Shown here: piece after piece, positions 1-12,181 of the stretch
How the letters are laid out: each line of letters starts with the position of its first letter
Position numbering within the stretch: the stretch's first letter is position 1
Assembly (NCBI GenBank): GCA_030267565.1
Contig: BRXU01000011.1
Coordinates: 2,780,501 to 2,844,500, forward strand
DNA length: 64,000 bases
Direction of reading: 5' to 3'
From: Pleodorina starrii
Taxonomy: Eukaryota; Chlorophyta; Chlorophyceae; Chlamydomonadales; Volvocaceae
The notes under the pieces: model-generated
Told to the model about the DNA's origin: nothing
The model's input: only the letters and a program-made list of their open reading frames with translations
Database searches by the model: none
Position numbers and translations under genes: made by a program

Positions 1-3000
1 CCCCCTCGCTCAACTCCCGCCGTAACCCTCCCCGCCCCCTTCCGGCTCCGCACCTGATCTCCCTGCCCTCCGCCGGCGCCACTGCTTGCCCCAACCCCGC
101 CTTCGCCCCCGCCTCCTCCGCTTCTCGCCTCCGCCGCCGCCGCCCGCTGCCCTCACCCTGCCCCCACCTGCCACCAGCCCCACCTCTGCTTCCCCTGCCG
201 CCGCCCGCTGCCCCCACTCACCGCCGCAGCCCTACATCGCCAACATCTGCGTCAACAACGGCAGCGGCGAATCCGAATACCACCCGCCGCCCTCACCCGC
301 GCCCTCGCCGTTCCCGCCCCCGGCCTCCTCCTTCGCCGCCGCCGCCCCGGCGGCGGCCGGCGCCTCCGGCGCCGCCGGCCCTGCCCGTCTGCTTCTGGAA
401 GCCGCCTCCGCCGCTGCCCGGCGCGTGCTTGCCGGCGGCTCCGCCTCGCCCTGCCCCTCCGGCCAGCGGCACCTGTTTCCCACCGACTCCATCTCCACTG
501 CGCACTACCTGTTGTTCTTCGTGGCATTGGTCCACATCGTGTACAGCGTCTTCACCTTCACACTGACGCTGCAGCGGGTTGGTTGGTCGGTTGGTCGGTT
601 GGTGGGGACGGGATCGGCGGGATGGGGGGATCGGCGGGAGGGCATGGCGAATGGGGTTTATAGTGTGACTGTGTCCACCGGCACGGCCGCCACCATTGCC
701 GCCGCCGCCGCCACTGCCCGAGGGTTTGGCCGGAGGACCGACCGACCGACCGACCGGATCTATGGATGGATGGACCGGACTTGACCTGCGGAAGCGGTTC
801 GGGGTTTTGCGTGGTGGAGGGGCCCACTGCTGCAAGACTGCACCCGGCACCGCAGCCCGCCGCACCGCGCCGCCTCGCGGCTGCCTCATCTCCCACCGCC
901 CTTCCCTGCCCTTCCCTGCCCGGCCTTGCCCCTCGCCGCCCCGCCCTGCCCGGCCCTGCCATGCCTTCTCTCTCCCCCGGGGTGCCCACCCTCTTTCCGG
1001 TACCTCCACTCGCATGCAAGCCTGTCAGCTGGTGCCCGTTCGGGCTGTCGTGCTTGTGCCCCGACCCCGCTGCTGCCCCCGCCCCCTGCCCCCGCCCAGT
1101 TCGCGTCGTGGGCCGGTTGGGAGCGGCGCACGCGGTGGGAGGCCATGGACGGAGCCGAGGCGCTGCCGGGATCAACCCCGGGGTGGGTGCCGCGTCGCGC
1201 GTCGCAGTGCAGCGCAGTGCAGCACAGTGCACGTCGTTGTTGCTGCTGGCTGTATGTGTGCGTTTTTCCTCTGCCTCCGCTGCATCCCACCCACCCACCC
1301 ACCCACCCACCCACCCACCCACCCACCCGCAGGCCCATCCGCTTCTGGGTCCGGTCGCTAACGCTGTCTCCGTCCCTTCGCTCTGCGGTATCTCGTCTCT
1401 TGCCACCTGCTAGCTGACCGAGTCTCACTCCCGTCCCCGCTCTCCCCCGCTCCCGCTCCCGCTCCCGCTCTCCTCTCCCGCCGCCCCTGCTTCCAAACGA
1501 AGCAGTCGCCCCCCGGCGCACGGCGCCCCCAGCTCTCTGCGCGTGCGAGCGCGCCGCTGCTGCGCCCGCTGGCCGGCTCTGTTCGCCTGCTGGCGGGGCC
1601 TTATGGGCGGCATCGACCCCGAGCGCTACGCGGTGCTGCGGGGGCTGTTCCAGCTGCGCGCGCGGGCGTTCGGCGCGTCGGCGTTCGGCAGCCACAACCT
1701 GCACTACTCGATGGTGTGTGAGAATGCGATGCAGATCGACATTGAGAATGTGGTGGCTCACGGCTGGCTGCAGGTAGGGGTGGGTAATTTTTCCATCTGT
1801 TGCTGAATGCCGGTCTTCAATTCGCTGGTCGTTGTTTTTTCGGTTGGGTACTTTGTGAGTCGGGGTTTCATCGCTTTAGTAACCTCGACAACAAAAAGGG
1901 TAGGCGGTCAGATGTGTTGAGTGAGTTTGCGGTGGCGGCGGGACGGGGTCTTGCGGGGATCTTTGACACGTGGGGTGGCGGTAGGGATAGAAGAGGTCCT
2001 CTTCTATCCCTACCGCCTCAGCCTACCTCTTCAAGAGGTAGGCTGAGGAGTGGGCGCACCCGCACCTGCTCTGCCCGCCTACCCTCACCCTCACCTTCAC
2101 CTGCACCTTCACCCGCACCCGCACCCGCACCCGCACCCGCACCCGCTTCCCAGGCGCTCATCGTGGCCCTCTTCACTCTGTACACCACCGAGGCGTTTCA
2201 GATCGTGTGGATCGGGGGTCTCAGCATGATCGCGCAGGCGGTGGTGGTGCTGAAGCTGCAGGTGGGCGCCAGCCGGCTGCAAGGAGGAGGGAAAGAGGGG
2301 GCGGAGCGGGGCTGTCGCGGGAATGCGGCGGCGACTAGCCCAAAGACGAGGAAGCCTGGGGGCCGGGATCGTGGCCAGGGAGGGAAGCGGGCGGGGGATG
2401 GGGTGGGGCCCAGCGACGGGGCGGGGCCCAGCGGCGGCGGCGGCGGCGGCGGCCCTCCTTCCCTGCCCGCCTGCCTGCTTCTGCCTCCACGTGAGAATCC
2501 TTCGTCCTCGTGTCCTCGTGTCCCCGCGCAGTCGGCTCTGGCCACCGTGCAGCGCATCATGTTGGTGGAGGCGCGGAGGTCGGGACCCATCTTCCGAATA
2601 GACACCGAGTCCAAGGACTACCAGGGTTTGAACGTCAGACCGGCAGGGCCCGCGGGTGGGTGTGTGGCTGGGTGCGTGGCTGGGTGGCTGGGTGGCTGCG
2701 TGTGCGTGTGTGTGCGTGTCTGTGTGTGCGTTTGGAGGGGAGGGAAGGGTGTAAAGTGGGCGCGTGCGCGGGTGTTGCTGTGCTGCCGGGTGCTGCTGTA
2801 TGCATGCGTGCCTGTATGTATGCGTGCCTGAACACGTGTATACGCGCGCATGCGTACCTGGGTCGTGGGGCCATGAAACCTGTAAGTGCCGTTTGCTAAG
2901 AAGCATACAATGTTGTTTCTGCATCTACCGGTATGTACCGTCCGTATCTGTTCTTCCCTTGCATCATTCTTGTGTCTGCTGCTCTGCTTTGTTGGGGTAT

Positions 3001-6000
3001 TGGGGTCCCGAGTGCAGTGGGTAGCGTCAACCCCATGCGTCTGGACAGCTTCGTGGAGGAACGCAGCGAGCGAGTTCGGGACCGGGAGATCCGGACGGCG
3101 GTGGCAGGCGCCAGCGGCGGCGGTGGCGGCGGCGGCGGCGGCGCCAACAGTATGACGACGACGAAACGCGCCTTCGGCAGCCGCCCCAGCAACCTACAGG
3201 CGCAGTCGTTAGGGGTGGCGGCGGCGGGATTCGGGGGCGCCGGCGGCAGCGGGGCCGGCAGCTATGCGGCGCCGCAGCCGATGGGGCGGCCGAGCCGGGG
3301 CCCGGGGCCGCTGGCGGAGGGACGGGAGGAGGTCGCAGCGGCGGCGGCGGCGGCGGCGAAGAAGAAGCCGGGCAGCGTGTCAGCGTGGTGGGCGAAGGTG
3401 ACGACGGCGGAGGCGTACCGCAGCTGGTGGAACCGCCGTACGGCGGAGGTGCAGTACGAGCCGTCGGCTGCCGCGCCGGCGTCTACGTCGGCGGACTGGT
3501 GGGTCCCGGTCCCGGCCCCGGTACCACGGGCGGGGCGCGCGGTCGTGGTCGGCATTCCAGCAGTGCGGTTTGAGGGCGACCGGCGGCTGGCCGTGTGGGG
3601 CTGCGGCCCTGTGGCAGAAGCGCAGGACTGGGGCTTTGGTGGCGGCGGCGGCGGCCGGGGCTCCAGGGGTACCACAACCGCAGCTCGGGCGCGCTCCGGC
3701 ACGGATGGCTTGGTCGGGGCCGGTAGCGCCGGCGGAGCCGGCAGCGGCGGCGGTGGCAAAGCCGCCGCCGCCGCCGGCGGCGGCGGCCGGGTCAATATTC
3801 TGGCGCGTGGCGGCGCCGCTCGAGGGGTGGAGTTGGGTGCTCGTGGCGCTGGCGGCGCAGCAGCAGCAGCTGGTGGGGGAGGTGGCGGCGCCGGCGCGGG
3901 GCGGGGTTGGGACAGGGTGCAGCTGGGCAAGACGGCGTCGTACGAGCCGCGGCAGGTGACGGCCACGGCAGCGGCGGCGCTGGAGCTGGGCGCGGGAGGG
4001 CGAGCCAGCGCCGACGTGGAGAGGTGGGAGGGGACTTCGCCTGGGTCGGGTTGGGCTGTGTTGGGTTGTGTTGGCAGGATTGCAGTGCGGCTGGACTTTG
4101 ACGCTTAACGGTAAACGCTCCACGAGATAAGGAATGTCATTGTTTCCGGCGGCTGTCCGCAGCTCTAGGGGCGGCATGGAGCAGTCGGACGCCAACGGCG
4201 GCGGCGGCACTGACGCCGGCGGCGCCAGTGGCGTCGACCAGCCGGCGGCGGCTGCGGCCACGGCGGCGCCGAACCGCTTCGGATGGCTCAACGGGCCTCA
4301 GACGACGGCTTACGACGACGCGGCGGCGGCGGCAGCGGCAGCGGCGGCGGCGGCACGCGACGGCATGAACCTTGAAGCCGCCAGCGTCCAGTTCTCCAAC
4401 CCGCTGTTTCGCGACGGCTCCGCCGCCGTCACGCCGACCTCCGCCGCCGTCACGCCGACAGCCGCCGCCGCCGCTGACGCCGCCGCCGTAATCGCCGCCG
4501 ACGGCGTGGACTTGCAGGTGGGGCAGCTTCCGCCGCAGCCGCCACTGCCGCTGCAGCCGTCGCTGCGCACCGCGCCGACGCTCGGCTGGCGGCCGCCGCC
4601 GCCGCCCCAGCCGCCACAGCTGAGGTCGCCACCCCGATCCGCCAGCGGCAGCGGCAGCGGCAGCCTGTCGCCCGCAGCGGCGGCGGCGCCCGCCGACGTC
4701 GCCGCCAGCGGCAGCAGCGCGAAGCGCAGCTCCTCCGCTAAGCGCCTGTTTGGGCTGTTACCGGCGGCCTCACGGTCTAACTCCGCAATGTCGGCTCCAG
4801 GGGGCCGGCGGGAGGCCGCGGCGGTGGCGGCGGCGGCGGGCGAGCAACCGGGCGGCGGGGGCGGGTGGTGGTGGCGGCGGCGCAGCTACGACGCTGACGA
4901 CGGGTCGTCGGGCTCGGTTTCCGTACTGCTGCCGGCGGCGGCGGCGGAGCGGCGGCGGCTGATCAAGGCCAACCCGCTGTACCTGCACCAGCCGGACATG
5001 CCCGTACTGGACGAGCCGCCGCCGCCGTCGAACACGGGCGTGCTGCCGGCGCTGCTGAGTCCCGACATGGCGTCGCCGCGGGCGGCGGCGGCGGCGGCGA
5101 GCTGTACGGTCCTGGCGGCAGCGGTGGCGCTGAACGGCGGGCGGCCAGTGGAGTGGATGACGGCGCCGCTGGCGGCCGAGGCGATGCTGTCACCGTCAAC
5201 GGTGATGGGCAGTACTGGCGGCGGCGCCGCCGCCGCCGCCGCCGCGGCCGCTTGCGCCGCGCTGCCTCCACGGCCACGGGCGCGCGACGTCTCGGCTTTG
5301 GAAGCGGCGGCGGCGGCGGCGGTGGCCGAGCCGCCGGCCGCCGCTGCGCCGCGCCGCCGGACCGTCGACGCCGGTTGCCAGGCAGAAGTAACCGTGGCGG
5401 CTCCTCAGACCGCTGCGGCGGCGGCAACGGTGCTAGCCGTGCCGCCTCGCGTGACGTTTGACGCCGCCTGCCAGACCCTGCCGCCGCCGCCGCCGCTGCC
5501 GTCGGCGGCGGTGACGTCAGCGGTGTCGGAGGTCACCGCCGTCGCCGTCGCCGCCGCCGCTGAGCCCCCCGAACGTCATGGCCCTGCCTGCCCCACCGCG
5601 ATGCCGCTCGCGGCGCTATTCGAGCCGTACACTGCCGAGGCGGAGGCCGACGAGTACGGAGACGGCGACGGCGACGGCGGCGCCGACGGCGACGGGCACG
5701 TGGACATGGAGGTTATGGAGATGAAGCTCCAGGGGCTGTTCTGGTGGGGTCGGCCGCAGCTGCTGCTGTGGGTGACGCACGTGTGCTACCTGCAGAACTC
5801 GCTGAGCCTCACGCTGTGTATGTACTACATGCTGTCGTATGGAACTGGATCCAGCATCCTGCAGGTAAGCTCGCCGCCTCCACGTGCCTGCCTCGACTGT
5901 CTGTCGGACCGTCTGTGCTCTCGTCTGTCTGTCTGTCCCGGGTGAGCGGGGTGCTGATAAGTGCGGCCGCCCCAACCAACAGCTGACGGCGCCGCCCAGT

Positions 6001-7223
6001 CAACCAATTCGCAACCCATCTGCCCCCGCCCCACCATCCACCACCACCACCAAACCCAGAACCCCAACATCAACGGAAACCCCCAAAACTTTAAAACCCC
6101 TGAAACCCTTAAACCAATCCTTTCACGACCCCAGGACCTGAAACCTTCAACCCCAAACCCCAACATTACCCACCCACCATTACCACGCCACACCGCCCCG
6201 CCCCGCCCCGCCCCGCCCCGCTGCGGTATCATTTTTTCCCCGCCCCGCCCCGCCCCGCCCCGCCCCGCCCCGCCCCGCCCCGCCCCGCCCCGCCCCGCCC
6301 CGCCCCGCCCCGCCCCGCCCCGCCCCGCCCCGCCCCGCCCCGCCCCCCCCCCGCCCCGCCCCGCCCCGCCCCGCCCCACACCCCACACGCCGCCCCGCCC
6401 CGCCCCCGCCCCCCCCTGGAGTCAGGTCAGCCACCGGCTGCTGCACGTGTGGCTGCCTCTGCTGTCCGCCAATCTGCTGCTGATGCTGTACATCGGCTGG
6501 GTGGTGGTGCCGCTCTACACGTTGGTCACCACCACCTGCACGCGCAACCCGCGCGCGCTGCAGGAGCACATCCGCCGTCACAAGAAGGCGGAGGAGGAGG
6601 AGGGCGGCATCACGGGGTGCGGGGCGGGGAGGGGAGGGGAGGGGAGGGGCTGCCGGGCCGGGACTGCGGGGGCAAGGGTATTTTCCTGTCCGTGCGTCAC
6701 GAGTTTCTGTGCGTCTGTGGGTTTGCATTTTGCAGCTGTAACTCGATATAGTATTGTGCAGGCGGAGCCTCGTGTTGTGCCGCTCCCCCACCTCCCTCCC
6801 TCCCTCCCTCCGCTCCCTCCCTCACCTCCCTCCGTTCCCTCTCTCCCCCTCCCCCTCCCTCCGCTCCCCAACCGCAGCTTCATAGTGGAGCAGTGCCACC
6901 GCTGCTTCCGCCGCCCCCACCACGAGGCCGCCCGCCACCACGCAGAGCACGGCGGCACCGCCTCCTCCGCCCACGGACCGCAGCTCAACCTGGACGGCCT
7001 GTTCCTGACCAACCTGGCCAACCAGGCGGGAGTCGTCATGGCGGCAGAGGGGGCGCGAACCGCCACCAGGTGGGGGGGGTGGCTGGATGGGATGGCGAGG
7101 CGGAGTGAGCGAACCCGGACCCGCCTACATTTGTCGACGTACCTGTTACAGTAGGGAAGCAGGTCCGCCGGTAAGTACCCACTGCCACAGGGAGGGTGGG
7201 AGGATGGATGGCTGTCTGTCTGT

Positions 7224-7259
<36 letters not shown>

Positions 7260-10200
7260 GTGGATGGGTGGGTGGCTGGGTGAGTCCTCGCCCTCGGTCC
7301 GAGGGGCGCCGATGTCCCCGTGCCGCAGCCCGCAGCCCGCACCTCAACCCACCCGCCCTTCCTGCCGGTACTTAGATGGGGCTCTGGTACTTCCACTACG
7401 CCCACTTTCACGGCGTCTGCCAGCCCCTGAGCTCGAGCTTGAGCTTGAGCTTGCCTGTTTGGGCCATCCTGCTCAAACCCCTGGCCCCCGACGGCCCTTT
7501 CGCGAAACCCGCCGATGTAACTCCTTTGCGTTACCCTTCGACTTGTTCGCACCCTTCAAAGCCTAATTAACCCTTCAAGTCTCTGGAAAGCCCCGCCGAT
7601 CTAGAACCATCCTCATAACTCCCTCCCTCCCTGCCTCCCTGCCGGCACTCGCAGACTGGGTAACACGGGGGCGGTGTACCAGGAGTTCATGCTGATATGG
7701 CTGGCCAAGGCGCGGATACGCCGGGGCGTGGCGCCGCCGCCGCCCGGGGGCAGGTTCACTCTGCAAGGTGAGCGCGGGGGGGCGTTATTAGGGGGGAGGA
7801 TTGGAGGAGGGAGGGAACCGCGAGAGCGGAGGATGGCAAAGGGGGAGGGGGCGGGGAGGTTGAAAGTATACAATTTTTGTGTACCGCAGCGAAGGCACCG
7901 ACACGGCGTTTGCGGGCGGACCCCGGGAGGGGGAGGCCCGGCCCGGCCCGGCTTGGGTGCGCGCCGGAAACGGGAGGCGCGGGCGCCATATATAGCAGTC
8001 ACCCGGCCACTGTCAAGCTCCCTCTCTGACCCTGGGCCTCCCTCCCTCCCCCACCTCCCTCCCCCCCACATCCCCTCCCCCCGCATCCCCGCACGCAGCT
8101 GACGTGTCGGAGTTTCGCTCCGCCTTCCAGTCGCTGGACGGCGACGGCTCCGGAACCATCACCACCGAGGAGCTGTTGACCGCCCTGCTGCTGGCGGCTG
8201 GCACTCGGGCCAACCGCGCGGAGCTGAGGGCCATGATCGCCGAGATCGACTACGACGGTGCGGCCGGGCAGGCCTGGGGCTGTGTGGTGCGGTGCGGTGC
8301 ACATGCGTTGCGATTCTTGCCTGACCAGTGACTGCCCTTTATTGGCCTCTGGGACCTTCCATTGAGTCTACCGACCTCAACTTCACCACCCTGACTTCAC
8401 CGCTGCATTCACGGTGGCCGTGAACGACTTGCCTGGGCGCCCTGCCCTCTCCCTCGCTCTCCCGCCTCACACCCCCGCTCCCCCGCTCCCCTGCCTGCCT
8501 GCCCGCTTTTCCCTCTCCCCTCCCTTCCCTCCCCTCCCCTCCCCTCCTCCCCCCTCAGGTGATGCCCAGGTGGACTTTTCTGAGTTCCTGGTGTTCATGG
8601 TGTTTTGCTTCCTGGATGGGAACGGCAACGGTGAGGTGGAGGCGGGGGCGGGGGCGGGGGCGGTGGGGCAACAGCGGGCGCGGCGATGCCCCAGGGATGG
8701 GGCCGCAGCGGCGAACGGACCCGGGCCTGGGGCCTGGGGCCTTGGGCCGGGATGACACTCGGCCGGGGCTAGCTGGTTGGTTGGTTGGTTGGTTGGTTGC
8801 CGTTGCTGGTTGGCTGGGGTCCTGGCGCATGCGGTGCGGCGGCTGAGCTGTGGGGGCTGCCCGGCGTGTGTCGCACGTGGAGTTCACCTGCATCTTGACT
8901 TGAGCCTTCACGCCTGGCTGTATGTACCGCCGACTCGCTCGCATGCGTTCGATCGCAGCGGCCGGGCCCGCGCCCAACAACTCGTACGTTGTGGCGCATG
9001 CGCTTGCGCTTGTACGGCATGTACAGCATGTACGGCACGGTACACTCATCATGGGCGCTGTATGTACGGCACATGTCGCGGCACCGTGCACTCGTGTTTT
9101 GCTGCATGCTGCATGCACAAAACGGCTCCTCGTGTCAGCAGGCGCGGTGCATTGGGCCCTCGTTGATTGTGCCCTCGTTGGGCCCTCACGCTGCAGGCTG
9201 TGTGGAGGTTCACGACATTGTGAGGGCGAGTCGGCGCGTCAAGATGCGGCTGCCGGCGGACGATGTTGAGTCCATGGTGGACTTGGCGGGTGAGGTCCGC
9301 CGCGTTGGCTGTGTGCGTCCACTCCCCACCGCCCACTTCCCACTTCCCACCGCCCACTTCCCACCGCCCACCGCCCACTTCCCACGGCCGGGTGGGTGGA
9401 CTCGTCTGCTCCGATGCTGCCACCCACCTCCCACCACCCACGTCCCACCTCCTCCACCTCCCGCCCCCAGATCCGGACGGGGACCAAAAGATCGGACTGC
9501 GGCAGTTCTCGCGGATATTCAAGGTGCGGCCCGTGCGGCTGTGGAGGGATGGATGGATGCCGTGTGGCGGGGGGCGCGATGAAGGGTGGCTGGCGAAGGG
9601 CAAAGGAGGGCGCACCCCTTTTTGCTGTCCCCGCTGCGCTGGGTACTGCGCGAGGCCAGCACTTCCTGCTGCGCGGCACGCGGTGCCAGGCGCCGTGTCC
9701 CCACCATGCCGGGATCCACTTCACCGAACCTAATTTTTCAATCTCGCACAGTCCTCCTCTCCGCCCCGCCCCGCCCCGCCCTGACCTGACCTGCCCCATG
9801 CACTGCTCGGTCGGTCGGTCGGTCCCTACCTCGGCCTCACCGGGCAGCCGCACCGAGGTCCCTGCCTCGGCCTCACCGGCCCCCGCCCCATGCACGTCAC
9901 CCACCCACCCCCTACTTGGTGTCCTTTGGCGGTCACAGGACGTGGACATGCCCGAACTGAGGGACCGACCTGCGGGTCATCAGGACGTGCACGGAGGTTA
10001 CCACGCGGCACCGCTTCCCTGGCGCCCCACAAGCCGCCGAGGCGGCGCACCCGCACCCGCACCCGCACCCGCCGCGCTCACCGCACCCGGCTCCGGCGGC
10101 GGCGCCGGCGGCGCCCACCTGGCCGCACACGGCGCCAGGTCACAGCCCGGCACCGGCGGTGGCGGTGGCGCTGGCGGCGGTGGCGGAGAAAGGCCCGCCG

Positions 10201-10433
10201 CTGGCACCGGGGGTGCCTCCACCGCCACCGCAGCCGCCGCTGCTGCTGCTGCAGGCGTCGCCAATGAGGGCGACGGGCCGACGGCGACGGCTGTGGTTGG
10301 CCAGGATGGAGGGGCGCAGGACGCGGCCTCCGCTCCGGCCTCCGCTCCGGCCCCAGCCCCAGCCCCGGCTCGCGATTCGCGGATGGACGTGTACCAGCGG
10401 CTCCGGGTCGTGATCCCGCAGAGCCCTACGTGA
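1..10433 (+). CDS. MLO-family seven-helix membrane protein with C-terminal four-EF-hand (calmodulin-like) tail; 5' end outside window
   Basis: MLO proteins are plasma-membrane seven-helix proteins that respond to calcium/calmodulin. Exons read: 230-577, 1100-1182, 1533-1773, 2154-2261, 2532-2625, 3018-4023, 4163-5864, 6426-6616, 6878-7069, 7655-7767, 8099-8257, 8559-8630, 9197-9289, 9471-9523, 9939-10433. All phases agree and the sum is 4,950 nt (1,649 residues plus stop). MLO marks in order: YIANICV (cf. ISKICIP), membrane helix [26 protein letters not shown] (cf. RRWKKWEE), [10 protein letters not shown] (cf. DYLTLRHGF), [20 protein letters not shown] (cf. LFWFGRPRLLL) and [10 protein letters not shown] (cf. 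LPLYALVT). The loop between KLQ and FWWGRP is about 900 residues of low complexity. Residues ~1360-1485 of the fragment carry EF-hand loops [36 protein letters not shown] and [12 protein letters not shown]. An Ala/Gly/Pro tail ends at TGA 10431. The first helix and start codon lie upstream of the window. A TGTAA at 10953 may end the transcript. Confidence 0.88.
1348..1391 (-). repeat. Dispersed ~45-bp element, copy 1
   Basis: Reverse-complement copy of the element with core GGCGTTAGCGAACGGAC; here the core reads AGCGTTAGCGACCGGAC, preceded by a TACCGCAGAGCGAAGGGAC-like block. It sits in the MLO intron between exons 1100-1182 and 1533-1773. Confidence 0.6.
1977..2048. repeat. Two back-to-back perfect hairpins in an MLO intron
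   Basis: First inverted repeat: arms 1977-1996 and 1998-2017, 20 bp, perfect, with a single-base loop at 1997. Second: arms 2016-2031 and 2033-2048, 16 bp, perfect, single-base loop at 2032. The two share CC at 2016-2017. Both arms sets are visible directly in the sequence. Confidence 0.95.
6192..6378. repeat. (CCCCG)n pentanucleotide array in an MLO intron
   Basis: Two tracts (about 6194-6221 and 6238-6378) of CCCCG repeats separated by a short A/T-rich interruption, just upstream of the acceptor of the exon starting at 6426. The opposite strand has GGGG every five bases. It probably doubles as the pyrimidine tract of this intron. Confidence 0.9.
7881..7924 (+). repeat. Dispersed ~45-bp element, copy 2
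   Basis: Reads TACCGCAGCGAAGGCACCG followed by the diverged core CGGCGTTTGCGGGCGGAC. Located in the MLO intron between exons ending 7767 and starting 8099. Confidence 0.5.
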
Positions 10434-10437
10434 AGGG

Positions 10438-10512
10438 TGGCGGTGGTGGTGGTGGTGGTGGTGGTGGTGGTGGTGGTGGTGGTGGTGGTGGTGGTGGTGG
10501 TGGTGGTGGTGC
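10438..10512. repeat. (GGT)n trinucleotide array
   Basis: About two dozen GGT units begin five bases after the MLO stop codon, so they lie in the 3' untranslated region. Confidence 0.9.
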
Positions 10513-12140
10513 ACCGGCGCGGTGGGGCGATGGTTCCTCCGGGGTTTCTAGGGTTTTGGGGTTTCGGGGCGCCGGTTACCAAGTGGCGCCTCTGAGGGGC
10601 TGGGTACGGCACTTGCGCCTTGTCACTGCCCCTTTGGGAGGCCGCGTGGATCGATGCCCGACTGCCCGCCCGAGCCGCACTCGCAGAGTGCAACACCCCC
10701 TGGGGGGTGGGGGCCTTGTCCCACTTCGTCTGATCGTCTCGTCTCTCCCGCTGGGGCGCACGCACGCAAGTGCGACCCGACGTTTTCCGTGTAGGCGTGT
10801 ACACAAAAAAAGGTATGCAGCGTAGCGGACTACCGGTACTACTAACGTGCGCCGGCATTGGATGCCAGCGTGGGGTGTTGGGTGCGGGAGTTTGGTGCAG
10901 TTGGTTGGCGTGTTGGTTGCGTGGAGTACGGCAAAGTACTGCTGGGTCGCACTGTAACCTCCCCCGCCAGGGGTTCACTGTTTTGGGATTTGGAATTTTG
11001 TGGGTGATCTGCGGCTTTGCCCCACCACTATGTCCGGTGAGGTCACATCCGCGAGCGAGGTGGGTTCAAAGGTGGGGGTTGCTCCAATTTGTAGCACTGC
11101 GCGGGCGTGTGCGCGCGTCGGCGCGTGGTGATCTGGCGGGAAGGCGTAAATGTGCTTCTGAGGGACCTCTAGAGAGTCCAGATGGGATGAAGTATCACGG
11201 GGGTGGGGGGTGGGGGTGGGGTTTAGGTTCGTGATTTCTGTAGCACACTGGCCTGATGCGAGCGCGAGTACTGGTCTGATGGAAGCGTGCGTGGCTCCTG
11301 AATACGGCGATATATTATGGCGATTATTGGTATGGCGACTGTTGGTATGGCGGCTACTGTTATGTTGCGAGATTATTCGGGCTGCGAGGGGCACCCAACG
11401 ACGTGATGACTGATGTGTGGGATTCGGAGCGCGAGAGGTGCACCGGCGTAGAACCCAGGTAGGAGGTCGCAGTTCCCGGGGCTGCGGCGGAGATACCGAT
11501 AATGGGAGCGAACCGTTAGTCCGAACAGATCAGATTCAGATCAGGTTCAGATCAGATTCAGATCAGGCAGGCGGGCAGGCAGGCAGACCTGGGTTACCCT
11601 GTGTGTGTGCGTATGTGTGTGTCTCAGCGCTTGCCCTGCGCAGAAGCGCTGAGGCAGCCCAATACTTGTCGCAGCGAGCGCCGTAGGCGGGATGTGTGCC
11701 GAGACTGCGCGCCGGCAGCCTCCCAGGCAACAGCACGTGCGGGGCCGCGGGGGGAGGGGGAGGCGACGACCGTGAGCTGGAAATCCGAGGCTGCTTGGTC
11801 CGATTAGTCATCTTGACCGACAGCTGCAGGACGCGCGCACGCATATCCTTTGAGAGAAAGGGAAGGCACCAGATAATGCATCACGTGTTGTCAGCCTCTG
11901 GCCCGCCGGGTCGGTTGGTAGTTGTGAAGGCAGCGGTTGGTAGTTGACGATAGTTGTCGCAGGAGTTGAGAGATAGGTAGGTGCCGTAGGCGTCGGCGCG
12001 CCGGTTCGGTGCGCGGCGCTGGGCGGCAGGGGTTTTGGCGGATATGGCCCACATCCGGCGGCCCCCTCCCGCCGGCCAGCTGGTGCTTCGGTGGGGAAGG
12101 TCAGGGTCGGTGTGCTTGTGGCGGGATAAAAAGAAAATAC

Positions 12141-12181
12141 CGGTACCGCAGTGGAGAAGGAGACGGCGTTAGCGAACGGAC
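12141..12181 (+). repeat. Dispersed ~45-bp element, copy 3
   Basis: GGTACCGCAGTGGAGAAGG followed by the consensus core GGCGTTAGCGAACGGAC. Its left edge overlaps a TACCGGTA palindrome at 12138-12145. Confidence 0.75.

Noticed and set aside
293..1406. Several overlapping open frames on both strands in the first 1.4 kb
   Set aside because: They are by-products of GC-rich exons and introns of the MLO gene; only the frame with MLO motifs is supported.
7376..7570. Possible MLO exon starting [13 protein letters not shown]
   Set aside because: The previous exon ends in a phase that does not fit it, while the exon at 7655 fits and matches MLO better.
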